A stretch of 64,000 nucleotides of DNA from an uncultured Eubacteriales bacterium (GTDB lineage Bacteria > Bacillota > Clostridia > Oscillospirales > Acutalibacteraceae): positions 62,001-126,000 of the forward strand of contig CAKSCM010000002.1 of NCBI GenBank assembly GCA_934444365.1, given 5' to 3'. The position numbers and the translations under genes were made by a program. Below the pieces are notes generated by a model. The model saw only the letters and a list, made by a program, of their open reading frames with translations. It was not told the origin of the DNA and ran no database searches. Shown one piece after another: positions 38,639 through 46,996 of the stretch (positions within the stretch are counted from its first letter, which is position 1; every line of letters begins with the position of its first letter).

Positions 38639-39751
38639 TTAATCGGTTTGGCCGGTTTGGCGGAGCATACGAAAAAGTCCGCTGCCAGTGCTTTTTGCAA
38701 GCAGCATAAGGGTGTGGGTGACGGCTTTTCTTGTCGGCTCGTCAAGTCCCTTTATCGATTTTAACATTCCCTTTGTGCTTTGAAACCAGTTGTCGCCGAG
38801 CTCGTGAAGTGTGGAAACGTCGGCGCCGTCGATAACCGTAAATATCGCGTCGGTAAAGCTCTCGCGCTGAGCAGGGGTCATTTCTCCCATCCAGTCTTTA
38901 AGCGTTTTATCCACAAACCGGCTGGAGGAGGTTACGGTATCAAGGTGCAAAAAGCTGTCGCGCCCTACCTCCCATGAGTAGATGTCATGCTGTGTAAGTC
39001 CGGTTCTGTTGCTGTGGACAATGGTGTATTTCTCCTCGTGATTAAGCAGCATTCCGACTACCGACGACTGGGGCACAAGGGTGGTAATGCGTTGGGCAAC
39101 CGATTGGTATCCGTCGGTTTTTAAAACCCGTTCGTCAAAGCCGGGACCGTCGCAGTTGAAGATATTCTTAATGCGCTTTTGTGCATCGGCTCCGCAAAAA
39201 GCACTTGAAAAAACGGCGAGATTGCCGCCCTTGGAGTGTCCGGTTACGGTTATTCTGCCCTCAAAGCGCGCGGCCGTGCGCTTTAAATATTTCGCGGCCG
39301 ATTCCTGAGCCGGAACGGGACATAAAAATCCCATATTGAGATCCTCTTTCCAACCGACAATGGTGCTGTCGGTTCCCCTGAAGGAAACGGCAAGATCGTT
39401 TTTGCCGATTCTGAGGGTTATGACCGAAAACTGGGTTTCGACCTCTTTGTCGGCCACCGTTTCGCTGTCGATTAAAACCGAGCCTCCGAAACGGCCGCTT
39501 GCCGAAAGCTCTTTAAGAAAATGCAGATCCTCGCTTTGCAAAAGCATGTTTTCAATGCCGGGGATGGCGGCTATTTTTTCGTATGCCTCGGTTATCGGCA
39601 GCTCTTTGAATTCGCTGCCGTCGCTCGGAATTATCCGCTCGAACGGGAGGTACGAAAGCCGTGCGAGCATGGCGGCGTCAACCTCGTTAAAGGGGGATGA
39701 CTCAAGAGAAAGATCGCCGCGCCAGTAAAGATAATCGAAAAATCCTGCCAT
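38639..39751 (-). CDS. DUF2974 (Mbeg1-like) alpha/beta-hydrolase
   Basis: A 370-residue lipase-like protein of the DUF2974 family. The N-terminal MAGFFDYLYWRGDLSLESSP segment is typical; the nucleophile elbow is VTGHSKGGNLAVF (Ser at about 173), with DLAVSFRGTDSTIVGWKEDL before it, as in class-3 lipases. No signal peptide is seen, so it is probably cytoplasmic. The substrate is unknown. A consensus promoter lies 100-130 bases upstream and the gene is transcribed alone. Confidence 0.85.
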   Translation of the reverse strand: MAGFFDYLYWRGDLSLESSPFNEVDAAMLARLSYLPFERIIPSDGSEFKELPITEAYEKIAAIPGIENMLLQSEDLHFLKELSASGRFGGSVLIDSETVADKEVETQFSVITLRIGKNDLAVSFRGTDSTIVGWKEDLNMGFLCPVPAQESAAKYLKRTAARFEGRITVTGHSKGGNLAVFSSAFCGADAQKRIKNIFNCDGPGFDERVLKTDGYQSVAQRITTLVPQSSVVGMLLNHEEKYTIVHSNRTGLTQHDIYSWEVGRDSFLHLDTVTSSSRFVDKTLKDWMGEMTPAQRESFTDAIFTVIDGADVSTLHELGDNWFQSTKGMLKSIKGLDEPTRKAVTHTLMLLAKSTGSGLFRMLRQTGQTD

Positions 39752-39848
39752 TTTTAGGTTTAAACACCCCTTTTATGCCTTCAAAAAAGCAGTTAAAGTA
39801 TTTAATAATTAAGGTAATCGGTTTTTAGTTATGCCGTATTACAGACAC

Positions 39849-39877
39849 ATTATATCTTTTTTTCGCTTAGGTTACAA
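39849..39877 (-). promoter_or_regulatory. Promoter of the DUF2974 gene
   Basis: Minus strand: TTGTAA (39872-39877), 17 bp, TATAAT (39849-39854). Confidence 0.75.
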
Positions 39878-39963
39878 GAGAAAAAGCTATATACGATTAT
39901 CTGCTTGTTCCGATATTGCGTTGATCCTTTTTTGATATAAATTATTATTCGAAAATTAAAAAT

Positions 39964-39992
39964 ATGACAATGGCGGCAATGTGTGATATACT
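39964..39992 (+). promoter_or_regulatory. Promoter of the 66-residue membrane protein gene
   Basis: ATGACA (39964-39969), 17 bp, TATACT (39987-39992), 56 bases before the start codon. Confidence 0.65.
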
Positions 39993-40047
39993 GTCTGTAA
40001 TAATAAAAACGTCTGTTAACTAAAACTAAAAAAACGGAGGCGGTTTA

Positions 40048-40248
40048 ATGCGAAGAAGCGGCCGCGGCTCGGGATTTTTCTCCTGTCTGCTGTTTAATAT
40101 GATTTTAAATCCTCAGGGAGCGGTTGTTTCGGCCGCGTTGGTGGTTTTGCATTTTGTGTTCGGCTGGTCGCTCCGGTGGGCGCTGCTTGCCTTCGGGGTC
40201 TGGATTCTTTACATAAATTATAACAATTATGATTTTAGGATGGGCTAA
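40048..40248 (+). CDS. Small hydrophobic membrane protein, 66 residues
   Basis: Starts MRRSGRGSGFFSCLLFNMIL and contains two hydrophobic helices (about 10-40 and 41-58) that could form a hairpin in the membrane, with a basic N-terminus and the polar tail NYNNYDFRMG. It has the ribosome binding site ACGGAGG and a good promoter, so expression is credible. I do not recognise it. It is divergent from the DUF2974 gene. Confidence 0.65.
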   Translation: MRRSGRGSGFFSCLLFNMILNPQGAVVSAALVVLHFVFGWSLRWALLAFGVWILYINYNNYDFRMG

Positions 40249-40481
40249 TAAATGCGGCAACGAGCCGCCCCAAAAAACCGAAAACAAAAATCCGTATTCC
40301 GCCGGAAAAGGCTTCGGCGACAGTCTTTATCCGCGCGGAGCCTTCGGGAAATAACGATCAGAAAAAGAGCGGAGAAAAATAAATTAAAGGCGATTATCAA
40401 AATAAGGCGCGAAAAGGAGTCTTGACAGTGGAGGATTTTAGTTATGAAAGAATTATATGTGTTTGAAAAGAGGAGATTAAT

Positions 40482-41354
40482 GTGAAGAAGAAACCAACAA
40501 GAAAACAACATTATGTTCCGCAGGTTTATTTAAAAGGCTTTTCAAATTGTGGAAATATGATAAATGCCTACTGGAGTGATAATAACGGTATTATAAAAGA
40601 AAAATGCGTTCCGATAGAATCAATTTGCCGAGAGAACTATCTTTATGAACTAAAAAATGATTCTAATGAACTAATTGCGATTAACTATATTGAAAAATGT
40701 CTTTCTGTTATTGAAGGCGAATTCTCGGAGTATAGAAATATATTACTAAAAAAAGCTTTTAATGAAAAATACAAAGAAACAAAATGTTTCTTTTCGGCGG
40801 AAGAAAAGGATTTTTGGACATTATATATAGGCTTTCAGATGTTAAGAACACCGAATGTGCTAAATGAGGCAAAATCTTTTTCAAGAGATTATTTTGGAGA
40901 ATCTCTTGGTGGGAATTTATCGGATAATATTGCCATATTGCAATGTTTGCCGTTTTTAAAAGAAAAGGAATTAGGCGAGCAGAATTGTTTTCTTTCATTC
41001 ATTAAACCTATGTTAGAAATGTCAATAGCACTTGGTGTCGATTCTAAAGGTCGGATTATTACATCTGATAATCCCGTTTACCCTTTTTCTCCGGACAAGT
41101 CGATTGAGAACTTTGAAGAAATAGTATTTCCGATTAATGACCAACTTGTGATTTTTCTTTTTGGTGGTGCTCTAAAAGAAAAGTGCGGTAAGAATAGATT
41201 ATTTACTTTAAACGATGGAGATATTGATTCTTTAATAAAGTTAATTGCATGCCCAGATAGAAAAATGATATTTTCCAAACAACCGCTTTCAGACGAGTAT
41301 AGGCAACTAATCAAATTAGCGAGAAACGATAAAGCGGACGATGATAAGAAGTAA
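40482..41354 (+). CDS. DUF4238 protein, AT-rich, probably acquired
   Basis: A 290-residue protein whose N-terminus KKKPTRKQHYVPQVYLKGFS is the hallmark of DUF4238; TLYIGFQMLRTPN and IITSDNPVYPF are further family-like segments. The function is unknown; members are often found in genomic islands and near defence genes. The start is GTG 40482 with AGGAGA just upstream. Codon use is strikingly AT-rich (AAA, AAT, TTA, GAA) against the GC-richer neighbours, and the gene ends facing the 3' end of a tRNA-Leu. Both point to horizontal transfer. No integrase is visible. Confidence 0.82.
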   Translation: MKKKPTRKQHYVPQVYLKGFSNCGNMINAYWSDNNGIIKEKCVPIESICRENYLYELKNDSNELIAINYIEKCLSVIEGEFSEYRNILLKKAFNEKYKETKCFFSAEEKDFWTLYIGFQMLRTPNVLNEAKSFSRDYFGESLGGNLSDNIAILQCLPFLKEKELGEQNCFLSFIKPMLEMSIALGVDSKGRIITSDNPVYPFSPDKSIENFEEIVFPINDQLVIFLFGGALKEKCGKNRLFTLNDGDIDSLIKLIACPDRKMIFSKQPLSDEYRQLIKLARNDKADDDKK

Positions 41355-41440
41355 CGGGCAAGTAGTAAAGTCCTCGCCTTTTATTCTTTTGTGGCTATTT
41401 TAACGTTTTGCTTATTAATAGACGTTTCGTTTTTTATATT

Positions 41441-41476
41441 AAGAAAACGCCCCCGGAGACTTAAGTCTTCGGGGGC
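41441..41476 (-). terminator. Terminator after tRNA-Leu
   Basis: GCCCCCGGAGACT and AGTCTTCGGGGGC form a long stem (41449-41476), with GTTTTCTT following on the minus strand. Confidence 0.8.
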
Positions 41477-41478
41477 TT

Positions 41479-41565
41479 TGGTGCCGGAAGCGGGGGTCGA
41501 ACCCGCACGGTATCGCTACCACTGGATTTTGAGTCCAGCACGTCTGCCAATTCCATCATTCCGGC
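41479..41565 (-). tRNA. tRNA-Leu (anticodon CAA)
   Basis: The acceptor arms GCCGGAA and TTCCGGC pair, and the CCA end is encoded (41479-41481). The anticodon stem CTGGA/TCCAG holds the loop CTCAAAA, so the anticodon is CAA (reads UUG). A long variable arm follows, as in leucine tRNAs, and GGTTCGACCCC is the T loop region. Confidence 0.95.
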
Positions 41566-41648
41566 ACGGTGTGTTGTATTGTATTAAACTAAATATCAGG
41601 CTGTGTCAGGCCGCTTATTTTCACACGGACTCACAAGCTGACCCACAT

Positions 41649-41677
41649 ATTATATATCAACGTGTGGGTAATTACAA
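41649..41677 (-). promoter_or_regulatory. Promoter of tRNA-Leu
   Basis: Minus strand: TTGTAA (41672-41677), 17 bp, TATAAT (41649-41654), flanked by the inverted repeat ACCCACA/TGTGGGT. Confidence 0.75.
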
Positions 41678-41679
41678 GA

Positions 41680-42101
41680 GTTTTTTTAAAATATCTTTCC
41701 GGCTGGTTTTATTTGGGACGGTTGTCGTGTTTGCGGATTTTCTGTTAACTACGGCGAAGCTCGATGAGGACCGGACGCCGTCGCCTGTCAGCGCCGTTTT
41801 TCGGAGTTTTCGTTTTTTCTTTTTGATGGATCCGGGCTTATCAGCACCAAATAAAACCGGGACTTGTCCGCTGACGATTTAAGCATCGGTATGCAGGAGA
41901 AATACGGTTTTTTCAGATTATATCGCATTTACTGTCAAAAAGTATGGGCGAATTTACAAAAAGGCGGCGGATTTAACGGCGCCAAGGCAGTCATTATAGA
42001 TAAATCGTATCGGAAAATGAGGGAATTTGGATATTTGCGCGAATAATATATATGAATAGTTTTGTTTTGTTGTTCTGCTGTGCATCTTTTTGTTTTTGAA
42101 A
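41680..42101. other. Gap before dgt, no gene seen
   Basis: About 420 bases. A 60-codon frame at 41864-42046 has no ribosome binding site. I see no clear promoter, RNA or repeat. Confidence 0.5.
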
Positions 42102-42115
42102 AGGAGAGGTTTTCG

Positions 42116-43111
42116 GTGGAGAATATCCGTTTAAGGACGCAACAGATTGAGCGAATAACCCTTTGCGAAAATGCCGTTTTGAGCGAATGCAGCCGCGGAC
42201 GTTTAAGGTCTGAGGCGGAGGATTCGGTAAGAACCTGCTTTCAGCGCGACCGCGACAGAATAATACACAGTAATGCCTTCAGGCGCTTAAAACATAAAAC
42301 GCAGGTTTTTCTGTCTCCGGAGGGCGATCATTACAGGACAAGACTTACCCACACGCTTGAGGTGGCACAAATTGCAAGGACCGTTGCGCGCGCTTTAAGA
42401 CTTAATGAGGATTTAACCGAGGCGATAGCTCTCGGACATGATCTGGGTCATACTCCCTTCGGCCATGCCGGAGAAAGGGCGCTCGACAGGTGCTTTCCGG
42501 GTGGATTTGCTCACTATGAGCAGAGCGTCCGTGTGGCCGAAAGGCTTGAGAAAAACGGAAAAGGACTTAATCTTACATACGAGGTGCTTGACGGAATAAG
42601 ATGCCACACCAAGGGGGAGCAGGCAGATACCCTTGAGGGGAGGATCGTCCGTCTGGCCGACAGGGTGGCCTATATAAACCACGATATAGATGACGCAATA
42701 AGGGCCGGCGTTTTGCGCGAGGAGGATATTCCCGAGGAGATTACATCAAAGCTCGGCCACAAACGGAGCGCCAGGATAAATACCCTTGTTCTTTCGATAA
42801 TCGAAAACAGCGATAACGACATACACCTCGATACCCATACCGAGAGATATTTTGATATGCTCCACGAATTTATGTTTGAAAGGGTATATAAAAATCCTAT
42901 TGCCAAAAGTCAGGAGGGCAAGGCGGAAAATCTTGTTACCTCGCTTTATACATATTATGTTATGCATAATGATGAGATCCCGAAGGATTATCACGGCGTT
43001 ATGATGAACGAGGGGGTCGAGCGCGCCGCGTGCGATTACATTGCCGGAATGACCGACCGGTACGCCGTGGAAAAATTCAGCGAGATTTTTGTTCCGTTTG
43101 CATGGAAATAA
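42116..43111 (+). CDS. dgt: dGTP triphosphohydrolase-like HD protein
   Basis: A 331-residue deoxyguanosine-triphosphate triphosphohydrolase-like protein that degrades dNTPs to deoxynucleoside and triphosphate. The metal-binding HD residues are in RLTHTLEVAQIARTVARAL and ALGHDLGHTPFGHAGE; FRRLKHKTQVF is the substrate-side family motif. I chose GTG 42116, six bases after AGGAGAGG; the frame extends to 42062 but that part is not conserved-looking. It lies ahead of dnaG and rpoD, as in many Clostridia. Confidence 0.92.
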   Translation: MENIRLRTQQIERITLCENAVLSECSRGRLRSEAEDSVRTCFQRDRDRIIHSNAFRRLKHKTQVFLSPEGDHYRTRLTHTLEVAQIARTVARALRLNEDLTEAIALGHDLGHTPFGHAGERALDRCFPGGFAHYEQSVRVAERLEKNGKGLNLTYEVLDGIRCHTKGEQADTLEGRIVRLADRVAYINHDIDDAIRAGVLREEDIPEEITSKLGHKRSARINTLVLSIIENSDNDIHLDTHTERYFDMLHEFMFERVYKNPIAKSQEGKAENLVTSLYTYYVMHNDEIPKDYHGVMMNEGVERAACDYIAGMTDRYAVEKFSEIFVPFAWK

Positions 43112-43260
43112 AATGGTGGGCGAAAGGGCCTGTAGGTTTAAAAAATGCCGTTTTAGTTTTTTAGCGGTGACGTACAAAGACAGAAAAATTTAAACGTATC
43201 GGTCTTTTTGCGGCTGATAGTATTGATGAGAAAATACGGATAATAAAAGGGGGGATGATT

Positions 43261-45030
43261 TTGGCCTTCAGCGAAGAGTTTTTAAATGAGCTTAAACGCC
43301 GTAACGATATTCGTACGGTGGTATCGCGTTACATAAGCATAAAGGGAACGGGTAAAAACCCAAAAGGGCTTTGTCCCTTTCACGGCGAAAAAACGCCCTC
43401 TTTTACTCTTTACACCGACAGCGATTCCTTTTACTGCTTCGGATGCGGAGTCGGCGGAGACGTTATAAGATTTATTATGCTTATAGAAAACCTCGATTAT
43501 GCCGAGGCGGTAAAGCTGTTGGCGGAACGCTCGGGTCTTGAGGTACCTCCCGACGGAATAGACGACGGGTTTTTAAAGCTGAAAAACACCGTTTTATCGA
43601 TAAACCGCGAGACGGCGAGATTTTTTAATTCTTACATGATGAGTCCGGCCGGAAAAAAAGGGTACAGCTATTTTAAGGACCGGCGGCTGGCCGACGCGAC
43701 GATAAGGCATTTCGGACTCGGATATGCGCCCGACAGCTGGACGGCGCTTGCCGATTATTTGAGGAATAAGGGCTTTCATGAAAACGATATGATAACGGCC
43801 AACGTTGTGTCCCGCGGCAAAAACGGAAGGGTGTACGATCGGTTCAGAAACAGGGCGATGTTCCCGGTTATTGATCTTCGGGGCAACGTAATAGCCTTCA
43901 GCGGACGGAAAATGCCCGACAGCGACGACACGAGCAAGTATGTCAACACGTCGGATACCCCGGTGTATAAAAAAAGCCACAATCTTTTTGCGCTGAATTT
44001 CGCAAAGGAGCATTGCAAGGAGAATCTTATTCTTTGCGAGGGGCAGATGGATGTTATTGCACTGCATCAGGCAGGCTTTTGCAATGCGGTGGCGCCGCTT
44101 GGGACATCATTTACAAGCGAGCAGGCACAGCTTATTTCCCGTTATACTCCGGAGGTTATAATAACCATGGACGCCGATTCGGCCGGACAAAAGGCCACCG
44201 AAAAGGCTATGGGTATTTTAAATCGAGCCGGAGTTGAGGTAAGGGTCGTGCGGATTCCCGACGGGAAGGATCCGGACGAGTTTATGAAGACCTACGGAAA
44301 AGAGGGACCGCACAGATTTAAAGCCCTGCTTGAGGGAGCAAAGGGGGACGTTCAGTACCGCCTTTTGCGCGCGGCCGACGGAATAGATACAAACAGCGAC
44401 GACGGCAAGGTAAGGTTTTTGGGACGGGCAGCCGAGATATTGGCGAGTATTCCGTCTCCCATAGAACGGGATGTTTATGCCGGGCGATTGAGCGAAAAGT
44501 ATTCGGTGGACAAAAGGGTAATAACGGCACAGGTCGAACGTCTTTTTAAAAAGCAACGGCAAACGAATGCAAAAAAAGAGGCCAGAGCTGCAATTACGGT
44601 GCCGTATCGCGATGAAATAAATCCTCAGCGTGGGGCGAATATGCGGGCAGCCAATGCCGAGGAGGCCATAATCGCTCTGCTTATAAAAAATCCCAATTTC
44701 CTGTCACGGGATGAAAGGCTGAAGCCGGAGCTTTTTATAACCGATTTTAACCGGCGGCTGTTCGCTCTTATATCCGACAGAATACAAAAGGGATTCGGAT
44801 GCGACATAACCCATTTATCGGGCGAGCTTTCGGGCGAGGAGACGGGCCGGCTGGCCGCTATACTTGCCAGAGAGGACGCGCGCTCGAGCAGCTTTAACGA
44901 GTTTGAAATGTGCCTGTGTGTGCTTATCGAAGAGAACGAAAAGAAAGAAATCGAGGCGGATCTTTCGGATGACGGCGACATAGGCGAGATCATAAAAAGA
45001 ATAGCAAAGACAAAAATAAAAGGGAGTTAA
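43261..45030 (+). CDS. dnaG: DNA primase DnaG
   Basis: Makes RNA primers at the replication fork. It has the N-terminal CHC2 zinc finger (CPFHGEKTPSFTLY...FYCFGCGVGGDVI), the TOPRIM catalytic core with LCEGQMDVIALHQAG and TMDADSAGQKATEK, and a C-terminal helicase-binding region. The start is probably TTG 43261 (589 residues), six bases after AAAGGGGGG; the ATG at 43255 directly abuts that ribosome binding site. Six bases after its stop comes rpoD, so this is the macromolecular-synthesis operon. Confidence 0.96.
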   Translation: MAFSEEFLNELKRRNDIRTVVSRYISIKGTGKNPKGLCPFHGEKTPSFTLYTDSDSFYCFGCGVGGDVIRFIMLIENLDYAEAVKLLAERSGLEVPPDGIDDGFLKLKNTVLSINRETARFFNSYMMSPAGKKGYSYFKDRRLADATIRHFGLGYAPDSWTALADYLRNKGFHENDMITANVVSRGKNGRVYDRFRNRAMFPVIDLRGNVIAFSGRKMPDSDDTSKYVNTSDTPVYKKSHNLFALNFAKEHCKENLILCEGQMDVIALHQAGFCNAVAPLGTSFTSEQAQLISRYTPEVIITMDADSAGQKATEKAMGILNRAGVEVRVVRIPDGKDPDEFMKTYGKEGPHRFKALLEGAKGDVQYRLLRAADGIDTNSDDGKVRFLGRAAEILASIPSPIERDVYAGRLSEKYSVDKRVITAQVERLFKKQRQTNAKKEARAAITVPYRDEINPQRGANMRAANAEEAIIALLIKNPNFLSRDERLKPELFITDFNRRLFALISDRIQKGFGCDITHLSGELSGEETGRLAAILAREDARSSSFNEFEMCLCVLIEENEKKEIEADLSDDGDIGEIIKRIAKTKIKGS

Positions 45031-45036
45031 AATTAG

Positions 45037-46311
45037 ATGAGTGAAAAGACAATGAATTCCGAGGCTGTTGCAAAGGAAAAGGACAATGCCGAAAAAAAGG
45101 ATTTGCAGGAGACAGGTGTAAAGACCGAAGAAAACGCAAATGCAACCGCCGGAGAAAAACCGATAAAGGACATGGTAAAGAAGAAAAAAACAACGGCCAA
45201 AAACGCCGAGAAAGCCGATAAGGGTGATTCCGATGAGGCCGGCGCGGATGCCGTCGCTGCAAAGGACGATCTTCACGATGAGGAGTCGGCTGACGAGGGA
45301 GAAACATACGACGATTATGATGATGACGATGATGAGGACGGCTTTGCCGTGCCGATAGATGAGTTAAGCGGCGATCCGTCGGAAGAGATTCCCTTGCTTG
45401 ATCTTGACATCATAGAGCCGACCGAAGAGGAGCTTGAAGCAGAGGAAATTCCGGTTGACGACATCGACGACATAGCTTCGGATTCGGCGGTAATGGACGA
45501 CCCCGTAAAGCTTTATCTTAAGCAGATAGGCCGGGTTCCGCTGTTGTCGGCCGATGAGGAAATTAAGCTTGCGATAAAAATAAATAACGGCGACCGCGCG
45601 GCCAAGGAGAGACTTACCGAGGCGAATTTAAGGCTGGTTGTCAGCATTGCCAAGCGCTATGTCGGGCGCGGAATGCACTTTTTGGATCTCATTCAGGAGG
45701 GCAACGTCGGTCTTATAAAGGCCGTCGAAAAATTTGATTATACAAAGGGATTTAAATTTTCAACCTATGCCACATGGTGGATCCGTCAGGCCATTACAAG
45801 AGCCATTGCCGACCAGGCAAGAACCATCCGTATACCGGTTCACATGGTCGAAACCATAAACCGTCTTAAAAAGACTCATTCTCAGCTTTTGCACGAAAAC
45901 GGATATGATCCGTCGGAGGAGCAGATTGCCGAGAGAATGGGGCTGTCGGTCGAAAGGGTAAGAGAAATAATGCGTGTGGCTCAGGAGCCGGTCTCGATGG
46001 AGACTCCGATAGGCCCCGAGGAGGACAGCAGATTGGTCGATTTTATAAGCGACGACGAGGCTCCGGCTCCCGATGATGCGGCGCTGAAGGCCATAACCAA
46101 GGAGGATATCGACGCGGTGCTGAAAACCCTGGCCCCGAGAGAGGAAGAGGTAGTGCGTTTGCGTTTCGGGTTAAGGGACGGACGCTGCCATACACTTGAG
46201 GAGGTCGGAAGTCAGTTCAACGTTACGCGCGAGCGCATACGCCAGATCGAGGCCAAGGCTTTAAGAAAGCTCCGCCACCCGGTAAGGAGCAATAAATTCA
46301 AGGATAAATAA
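45037..46311 (+). CDS. rpoD: Primary sigma factor RpoD/SigA
   Basis: The housekeeping sigma factor. The 424-residue protein begins with a lysine/alanine-rich then strongly acidic low-complexity segment (about 1-110, with YDDYDDDDDEDGF). Region 1.2 is DPVKLYLKQIGRVPLLSADE, region 2 has FSTYATWWIRQAITRAIADQ (-10 recognition and melting), region 3 follows, and region 4.2 has FNVTRERIRQIEAKALRKLR for the -35. The -10 and -35 elements seen through the window are its expected targets. It is coupled to dnaG. Confidence 0.98.
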   Translation: MSEKTMNSEAVAKEKDNAEKKDLQETGVKTEENANATAGEKPIKDMVKKKKTTAKNAEKADKGDSDEAGADAVAAKDDLHDEESADEGETYDDYDDDDDEDGFAVPIDELSGDPSEEIPLLDLDIIEPTEEELEAEEIPVDDIDDIASDSAVMDDPVKLYLKQIGRVPLLSADEEIKLAIKINNGDRAAKERLTEANLRLVVSIAKRYVGRGMHFLDLIQEGNVGLIKAVEKFDYTKGFKFSTYATWWIRQAITRAIADQARTIRIPVHMVETINRLKKTHSQLLHENGYDPSEEQIAERMGLSVERVREIMRVAQEPVSMETPIGPEEDSRLVDFISDDEAPAPDDAALKAITKEDIDAVLKTLAPREEEVVRLRFGLRDGRCHTLEEVGSQFNVTRERIRQIEAKALRKLRHPVRSNKFKDK

Positions 46312-46629
46312 ATGTTTTAAATGTTAACATTAGGTGTTGACGTCATTTGGGTATTGAATCCGCGGTATTAAGTGCGTCGCCGGCCGCCGTATATTTTGTG
46401 TTACGACGGCAACCGGATTCTACGTTAATTAAAACGCTTCCTTTAAATTCCCGTTTTGCCCTTGTTTTACTTCACCCACCTTGGATGCCCATTCCGATTT
46501 TCACGCTTTATCCCACGCATGGTTCACGCATTTTAATCCCATGTTTTTTTGCCCTCGTTAAAACGGTTGTTGGAAACGTATGATAAATATATGTACGAAA
46601 TATGTGCGGCAAGGACGATAAAATCGGTA
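46312..46629. other. Gap between rpoD and the his leader, no gene seen
   Basis: About 320 bases with no clear terminator, gene or RNA. The 78-codon frame at 46347-46583 is proline-rich and lacks a ribosome binding site. Confidence 0.5.
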
Positions 46630-46658
46630 TTGACTTTCGTGTAGTAGTATGTTAAAGT
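46630..46658 (+). promoter_or_regulatory. Candidate promoter of the his operon
   Basis: TTGACT (46630-46635), 17 bp, TAAAGT (46653-46658). It would give a leader of about 330 bases. Confidence 0.55.
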
Positions 46659-46699
46659 AGTAGTACAATAAAGTGGAACTGGGCGTGGCGAAGTGACGT

Positions 46700-46760
46700 C
46701 CGGCGGGACGAGATGTTATGAGATGAGATGAGACGCGACGTGACGCGACGCATCACGACG
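46700..46760 (+). repeat. Imperfect pentanucleotide repeat in the his leader
   Basis: From about 46711 the sequence follows a 5-base period: AGATG TTATG AGATG AGATG, then AGACG CGACG TGACG CGACG, with a later CGACG. Two versions (NGATG, then NGACG) follow one another. It is unlike the flanking DNA. Confidence 0.7.
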
Positions 46761-46896
46761 CTGAAACAGGGAGCTTTATTCAGGTCGCAAGGTTTCAGAG
46801 GTTCGAAAGCAGGGCACTAAGGTCGGCTCAAAGATTGGTTTTAAAGGCCGGCCGCAAGGGATTTTCAATTTGTCCGGCGGCGAGCCGATAAAAACC
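46761..46896 (+). promoter_or_regulatory. Structured leader RNA upstream of hisZ
   Basis: CTGAAAC (46761-46767) pairs with GTTTCAG (46792-46798). TCGGCTC (46823-46829) pairs with GAGCCGA (46882-46888) enclosing GCCGG/CCGGC (46847-46851 with 46874-46878). GGTTTT (46837-46842) can pair with AAAACC (46891-46896), crossing the previous stem. No T-box signature (UGGNACCGCG type) is present. Confidence 0.45.
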
Positions 46897-46996
46897 GAAG
46901 AGTTTAATGTTTAAGTTTATTCATACGTCCGGTTAAGCTTTTTGCTTTGCTTTTTTATAAAAAACGTAATTATACGGTGCGGAGGTACATACAAAT

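Noticed and set aside
41391..41882. 163-codon open frame over the tRNA-Leu
   Set aside because: It is read across the tRNA and its terminator on the opposite strand.
46660..46996. T-box leader before hisZ
   Set aside because: The conserved UGGNACCGCG sequence and a terminator/antiterminator pair are not present.
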